Positions 5,263-9,000 of a stretch of 9,000 nt of DNA are shown here, piece after piece (the first letter of the stretch is position 1; each line of letters begins with the position of its first letter). The stretch spans positions 1 through 9,000 of the forward strand of contig CAJOQI010000064.1 in NCBI GenBank assembly GCA_905236895.1, written 5' to 3'. A program made the position numbers and the translations under genes. The notes beneath the pieces were generated by a model that saw only the letters and a list, made by a program, of their open reading frames with translations, was not told the origin of the DNA and did no database searches. This stretch comes from an uncultured Peptostreptococcaceae bacterium (GTDB lineage: Bacteria; Bacillota; Clostridia; Peptostreptococcales; Anaerovoracaceae).

Positions 5263-7137
5263 ATGGCAAAGAAACAGTTCAAAGCAGAATCCAAGAAACT
5301 ATTGGGTCTGATGATTAATTCAATCTATACCAACAAAGAAATCTTCTTAAGAGAGCTTATCAGCAATGCCAGCGACGCCTTGGACAAGCTCTATTATCAA
5401 AGCCTGAGCGCCGGTACCTCCGGCGTCCAGAAGAAGGATTTCAGAATCGAAATATCTACAGACAAGGATCTTCGAACCATTACCATTAGAGATAACGGTA
5501 TAGGCATGACCGGAGAAGAGCTTGAAACCAATCTTGGAACCATTGCCAGAAGCGGCTCACAGGCCTTTAAGCTGGAAAGCGAAATGGCTGCGGAAAAAGG
5601 AACTCCTCAAGATAAAGCCAAGAGAGCAATCGATATAATCGGTCAGTTTGGTGTGGGCTTCTACTCCGCCTTTATGGTGGCAGACATCGTAACGGTTACA
5701 AGCCTTGCCTTCGGTAGCGATACAGCAAATAAATGGACCTCTACGGGAGCTGACGGCTATACCATGGAAGAAGCCCTTAAGGCTGACTACGGCACAGAAG
5801 TTGTTCTTCATCTAAAAGACGACACCGAGGGAGAAAACTATTCCAAATACCTGGATTACTATACTATCAGAGCCCTGGTTGAAAGATATTCCGACTATAT
5901 CCGCTACCCCATAGTAATGGATGGCTCCACCATGAACTCCATGGAACCAATTTGGAAGAGACAAAAGTCCAGGGTAAAACAGGATGAGTATAACGAATAC
6001 TATAAATCCAAATTCAGCGACTATGCGGATCCCTTGAGAACCATCCGTACCTCGGTGGAAGGTGTATCCAGCTTCACTGCCCTGGTCTTCATTCCATCCC
6101 ACGCTCCCTTTGATTATTACAGCAAAGACTATGAGAAGGGTCTCACCCTCTATAGTTCGGGAGTTATGATTATGGAGAAATGCCCGGAGCTTCTTCCGAA
6201 TTATTTCAATTTTGTTCGGGGTTTGGTGGACAGCCAGGATTTGAATCTCAATATTTCAAGAGAAACTCTCCAGCAGGATAAACAGCTTCAGGTTATTGCA
6301 AAGAATCTGGAAAAGAAGATCAAGAGAGAGCTGGAGGACTTTTTGAAAAACGACCGTGAAGGCTACGAAGCCTTCTTCAATGAATTCGGAAGGCAGCTGA
6401 AATTCGGTCTCTACGACAATTTCGGCATCAACAAAGAATCCCTTCAGGACCTGGTTCTCTTCTACTCCGGTCGTCAGAAGAGGATGATTACCTTTGCCGA
6501 ATATCTTGAGGATATGGCTGAAGACCAGCCAGGCATCTACTACGCTGCCGGAGAATCAAGGGAAAAGATAGACATTCTTCCCCAGACGGAATACATTAAA
6601 TCCAAGGGCTACGACATCCTCTATCTAACCGACGAGGTGGACGAATTCGCTCTTCAGATGATGATGAAATATAAGGAGAAACCCTTCCGCTCCGCCCTTT
6701 CCGAAGATATGAGCCAGGACGAGACAGAAGAAGCTAAGGAAAAGCTTAATAAGGCCACGGAAGAAAAGAAGGATCTTTTGGACTTTATAAAAGACTCTCT
6801 GGGTGACAAGGTATCTGAGGTCAAGCTATCTCCCCGTCTTACATCCTCTTCCGTCTGCCTTACAACCAAGGGAGGTCTTTCCCTTGAGATGGAAAAAATT
6901 CTTAACCTTATGCCAGACTCCCCCGGTATCAAAGCGGAGAGAGTTCTGGAGCTGAACCCGGACCATCCCGTCATGGAAGCCCTCACCAGGGCCTATGACA
7001 ATGGCTCCGAAGAAGGAAAAAAGAAGGTAAAGCGCTTTGCTTCCCTTCTCTACGATCAAGCTCTATTAATAAGCGGAATGCCCCTTGAAGACCCGCTGGG
7101 CTTTTGCAAGGCAATCGACGAATATATTTCAGGCTAA
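5263..7137 (+). CDS. htpG: molecular chaperone HtpG (bacterial Hsp90)
   Basis: A complete 624-aa Hsp90. The N-terminal GHKL ATPase has the expected motifs: ELISNASDALDKL (31-43, catalytic E31 and Mg-binding N35), DNGIGM (77-82), GTIARSGS (92-99) and the lid-end GQFGVGFYSAF (127-137). The middle domain has NLNISRETLQ (328-337) with its conserved Arg. The C-terminal dimerisation domain includes the conserved block ending in PDHPVMEAL. The MEEVD tail is absent, as expected in bacteria. HtpG is a cytosolic ATP-driven homodimer that remodels client proteins under stress. I chose ATG 5263 because AGGAGG is 4 nt upstream and MAKKQFKAESKKLL is the family N-terminus; an ATG-like start at 5215 lies inside the CIRCE site. 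Single-gene transcription unit with its own heat-shock control. Confidence 0.97.
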   Translation: MAKKQFKAESKKLLGLMINSIYTNKEIFLRELISNASDALDKLYYQSLSAGTSGVQKKDFRIEISTDKDLRTITIRDNGIGMTGEELETNLGTIARSGSQAFKLESEMAAEKGTPQDKAKRAIDIIGQFGVGFYSAFMVADIVTVTSLAFGSDTANKWTSTGADGYTMEEALKADYGTEVVLHLKDDTEGENYSKYLDYYTIRALVERYSDYIRYPIVMDGSTMNSMEPIWKRQKSRVKQDEYNEYYKSKFSDYADPLRTIRTSVEGVSSFTALVFIPSHAPFDYYSKDYEKGLTLYSSGVMIMEKCPELLPNYFNFVRGLVDSQDLNLNISRETLQQDKQLQVIAKNLEKKIKRELEDFLKNDREGYEAFFNEFGRQLKFGLYDNFGINKESLQDLVLFYSGRQKRMITFAEYLEDMAEDQPGIYYAAGESREKIDILPQTEYIKSKGYDILYLTDEVDEFALQMMMKYKEKPFRSALSEDMSQDETEEAKEKLNKATEEKKDLLDFIKDSLGDKVSEVKLSPRLTSSSVCLTTKGGLSLEMEKILNLMPDSPGIKAERVLELNPDHPVMEALTRAYDNGSEEGKKKVKRFASLLYDQALLISGMPLEDPLGFCKAIDEYISG

Positions 7138-7139
7138 GC

Positions 7140-8771
7140 TTAAAGAGCCTCCCACCTCTTCCTGCCGTTGCTTCCTATGGTCACATATACAAGTGCGGAC
7201 AGAAGAGCAAACAATATGAAGGCCGGAATCATGAATAGATCCGGAGGAAGGCTCCCCAAAACCCAAGTCATATATAGAATAACCACAAGGATTGATGCCA
7301 ACCCATTAACAAGCATTGAAAGGAGCGGTGACAATCCTTGTTTTATTGCCTGCCCTTCATTGACCCAATTGAATTTTGGCCAGCAAAGATTGATATATAC
7401 TCCGACAAGGGCATGATATATAACCGCCATAAGAGGAACAAGGAATATTCCTATCCTGCAAATAATAGTCATTGGGAAGAAAATATTTGCTATTATTCCC
7501 CCAAGTATAATAAATGGCAGGCTTACGATAACATGGGGAGCCGACTTTCCAATAAGTGCGGTCCTGGTTTCAACGGGAGTTGATTTAAGTATCCACATGG
7601 TCTTGGCTTCCAAGGATATGGTTGCAGATGAAATGCAGTTTAAGCCATAAGTAAATAGAAGAATAATTGCTATGGATGGACCTATAATACCATCATCGAT
7701 ATTAATCATAGTTCTAAGTTCCGTAAGGACCTCATCCTTTTTAAGAACCGCCATAACTATCATCATTATTACGAATATAAGCCCTATTCCGCCGTTAACC
7801 ATATAGGTAGCAGAACCAAGGAATCTCCTCAGTTCCATCTTGACTATGGACATAAAACCGGAGCTGGTCTTAAATCCTCCACCCTTATACTCTATTCTGG
7901 CCACATTCTTGCTGGCGATAACCAATTTACCGTAGCTCTTGGCAAGAACAATAACCGCAGCAACAAAGGGCACTATGCAAAGAGCTATGAACATCAAAGC
8001 ATGACCTATATTATGCTCCGTCACAGCCTGGCCAAACCAGTATGCAGGCGGCACCTTTGTTTTAAGTGTATTGCTCAGATTCGTCACCACATCCAAATCC
8101 ATCAGGGAATCGATTCTGCCCTGAAGGGTGAATATAAAATAGAAGTATATGAGCAAGGCGCCAACAGAGAGAACTATGGTTATCATATTCTTGCGCTTAA
8201 GCCTGGTTGTAACCTTTCCGATTAGCCATCCCAAAATCAGTGAAAAGAACATGGTAAAGAAAGGCATGAAAAGAAGTAAGACAATATAGATAATTATCCC
8301 AGGAAGTGTGCCCCCGTCAAAACCAAGGTAAACGCTTCCTGCGGGAATTCCCACAAGAAGTGCATAGAGATAATTCACCGCAAGAAGAGAAATCATTCTG
8401 GAGGCCAGCACATCCCTTGGGCTGATCGGAAGACTCATTATCTGCTCGTTGTCCTTAGCCTCAAAGAGTTGATTATAGGCCATGAATACACTTCCCAAGA
8501 AGAGCATAAAGAATTCCACTATGGAAACAAAGGCCATATACACCCAATTAAAGCCTTCGGGAATAAGCACTATGGCCAGGCTCATGAACCAAGTGGAAAA
8601 CATAAAACCAAAGGAAACAATAATAAGAGCATAGAGACCTATTACCCCTTTGGGTGTTCTTGTCTTTGCCTTGGCATTTGTATTTCCTCTTTTGGTCATC
8701 ATGGTTCCAAGGAGGACCTCCCTAAGCCTTAGTTTTATTAGAGTCCAAAGCTTGCTTTTTGATTTTTCCAT
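7140..8771 (-). CDS. ABC-2 type exporter permease, 12-TM internally duplicated
   Basis: A 543-aa membrane protein with about twelve hydrophobic segments (roughly 44-70, 75-97, 127-150, 158-185, 198-215, 256-276, 325-343, 364-382, 412-432, 438-460, 484-506, 512-532). Two halves repeat the same plan: an amphipathic entry helix (LWTLIKLRLREVL at 8-20; MSIVKMELRRFLG at 307-319) and an EAK...P...R loop after the second TM (104-126; 388-410). This matches ABC-2 permeases where two six-TM units are fused. The N-terminus (1-41) is Lys/Arg-rich and cytosolic. GGAG lies 8 nt above ATG 8771, and the ATPase gene stops 2 nt before it, so the two are one operon and one transporter. Substrate unknown; export rather than import is inferred from the family and the lack of a binding protein. 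Confidence 0.82.
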   Translation of the reverse strand: MEKSKSKLWTLIKLRLREVLLGTMMTKRGNTNAKAKTRTPKGVIGLYALIIVSFGFMFSTWFMSLAIVLIPEGFNWVYMAFVSIVEFFMLFLGSVFMAYNQLFEAKDNEQIMSLPISPRDVLASRMISLLAVNYLYALLVGIPAGSVYLGFDGGTLPGIIIYIVLLLFMPFFTMFFSLILGWLIGKVTTRLKRKNMITIVLSVGALLIYFYFIFTLQGRIDSLMDLDVVTNLSNTLKTKVPPAYWFGQAVTEHNIGHALMFIALCIVPFVAAVIVLAKSYGKLVIASKNVARIEYKGGGFKTSSGFMSIVKMELRRFLGSATYMVNGGIGLIFVIMMIVMAVLKKDEVLTELRTMINIDDGIIGPSIAIILLFTYGLNCISSATISLEAKTMWILKSTPVETRTALIGKSAPHVIVSLPFIILGGIIANIFFPMTIICRIGIFLVPLMAVIYHALVGVYINLCWPKFNWVNEGQAIKQGLSPLLSMLVNGLASILVVILYMTWVLGSLPPDLFMIPAFILFALLSALVYVTIGSNGRKRWEAL

Positions 8772-8773
8772 TC

Positions 8774-9000
8774 TTAGGTCTCCAATTCCATGAATACATC
8801 TTCGAGGGAAGTATTACCCTTAACCTCTTCCATGGTTCCGGATATTACCAGTCTTCCCTGCTTGATAATTGCAACCTTGTCGCAAAGCTTTTCCGCCACC
8901 TCAAGAACGTGGGTGGAGAAGAATATCGCCGTGCCCGCCTCGCACATCTCGTGAAAGACTTCCTTCAGCAGATGAGACGCCTTCGGATCGAGCCCGACGA
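8774..9000 (-). CDS. ABC exporter ATP-binding protein, C-terminal end (runs off window)
   Basis: The last 74 residues of an ABC ATPase, entering the window at position 9000. The first residues visible, VGLDPKAS, are the D-loop that directly follows Walker B. The H-loop is FFSTHVLEVAEKLCD with the switch His at visible residue 30. A short tail ending in SLEDVFMELET follows, typical of DrrA/CcmA-type ATPases, whose C-terminus carries LEDVF. Walker A, Q-loop and signature are outside the window. It ends 2 nt before the permease ATG and will pair with it. It is probably the energising subunit of the same exporter. Confidence 0.9.
   Translation of the reverse strand, partial: VGLDPKASHLLKEVFHEMCEAGTAIFFSTHVLEVAEKLCDKVAIIKQGRLVISGTMEEVKGNTSLEDVFMELET

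Noticed and set aside
7131..7150. AGGCT/AGCCT inverted repeat across the htpG and permease stop codons
   Set aside because: Only 5 bp with a 10-nt loop and no T-run; not a credible bidirectional terminator.
1..9000. tRNA, rRNA, CRISPR array, insertion sequence or phage attachment site
   Set aside because: No tRNA-like fold, direct-repeat array, transposase frame or terminal inverted repeats were found by reading.

Overview
The window looks like a chromosomal segment of a low-to-moderate GC Gram-positive bacterium of the Clostridia (a Lachnospiraceae-like member is my best guess). This rests on the Gram-positive lipoprotein signal in the solute-binding protein, a CIRCE/HrcA heat-shock operator, strong AGGAGG-type ribosome sites, a membrane-anchored GH25 muramidase and a Firmicute-style ABC-2 exporter. 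No rRNA, tRNA, CRISPR array, insertion sequence or phage module was seen. The assignment is inference from style, not from a search.

Region 1 (1-4281, all minus strand) is one transport operon. Read in the direction of transcription, it holds a PhnD-type lipoprotein (3002-4144), a PhnC-type ATPase (2139-2930), two different PhnE-type permeases (1294-2142 and 448-1278), and the first 115 codons of a UshA/5'-nucleotidase-type metallophosphoesterase (345 to the window edge). The promoter region (4145-4281) has a perfect 9-bp inverted repeat with half-sites 42 bp apart and a hairpin in the leader. A strong intrinsic-terminator-like hairpin sits between phnD and phnC, which should make the binding protein more abundant than the rest. 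The nucleotidase has no room for a signal peptide, so the operon reads as 'import a phosphorus compound, then hydrolyse a phosphoester in the cytosol'. The actual substrate is unknown.

Region 2 (4282-5262) holds a single-pass, outward-facing GH25 lysozyme on the minus strand and the divergent control region it shares with htpG. The lysozyme ATG lies 6 nt below an extended -10 element and 9 nt below an in-frame stop, with no Shine-Dalgarno, so it may be a leaderless gene. On the other side, htpG has a good sigma-A promoter followed by a CIRCE operator.

Region 3 (5263-7137, plus strand) is htpG, the Hsp90 chaperone, complete at 624 aa. Region 4 (7140-9000, minus strand) is an ABC exporter: a 12-TM ABC-2 permease with visible internal two-fold duplication, preceded by the C-terminal end of its ATPase, which runs off the window. 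htpG and the permease converge with only 2 nt between their stop codons.

I see no clearly new system. The points most worth a second look are the cytosolic nucleotidase tied to the phn-type importer, the paired half-sites upstream of phnD, the internal terminator, the possibly leaderless lysozyme and CIRCE control of htpG. Every intergenic stretch is shorter than 300 bases and each is described in the list.
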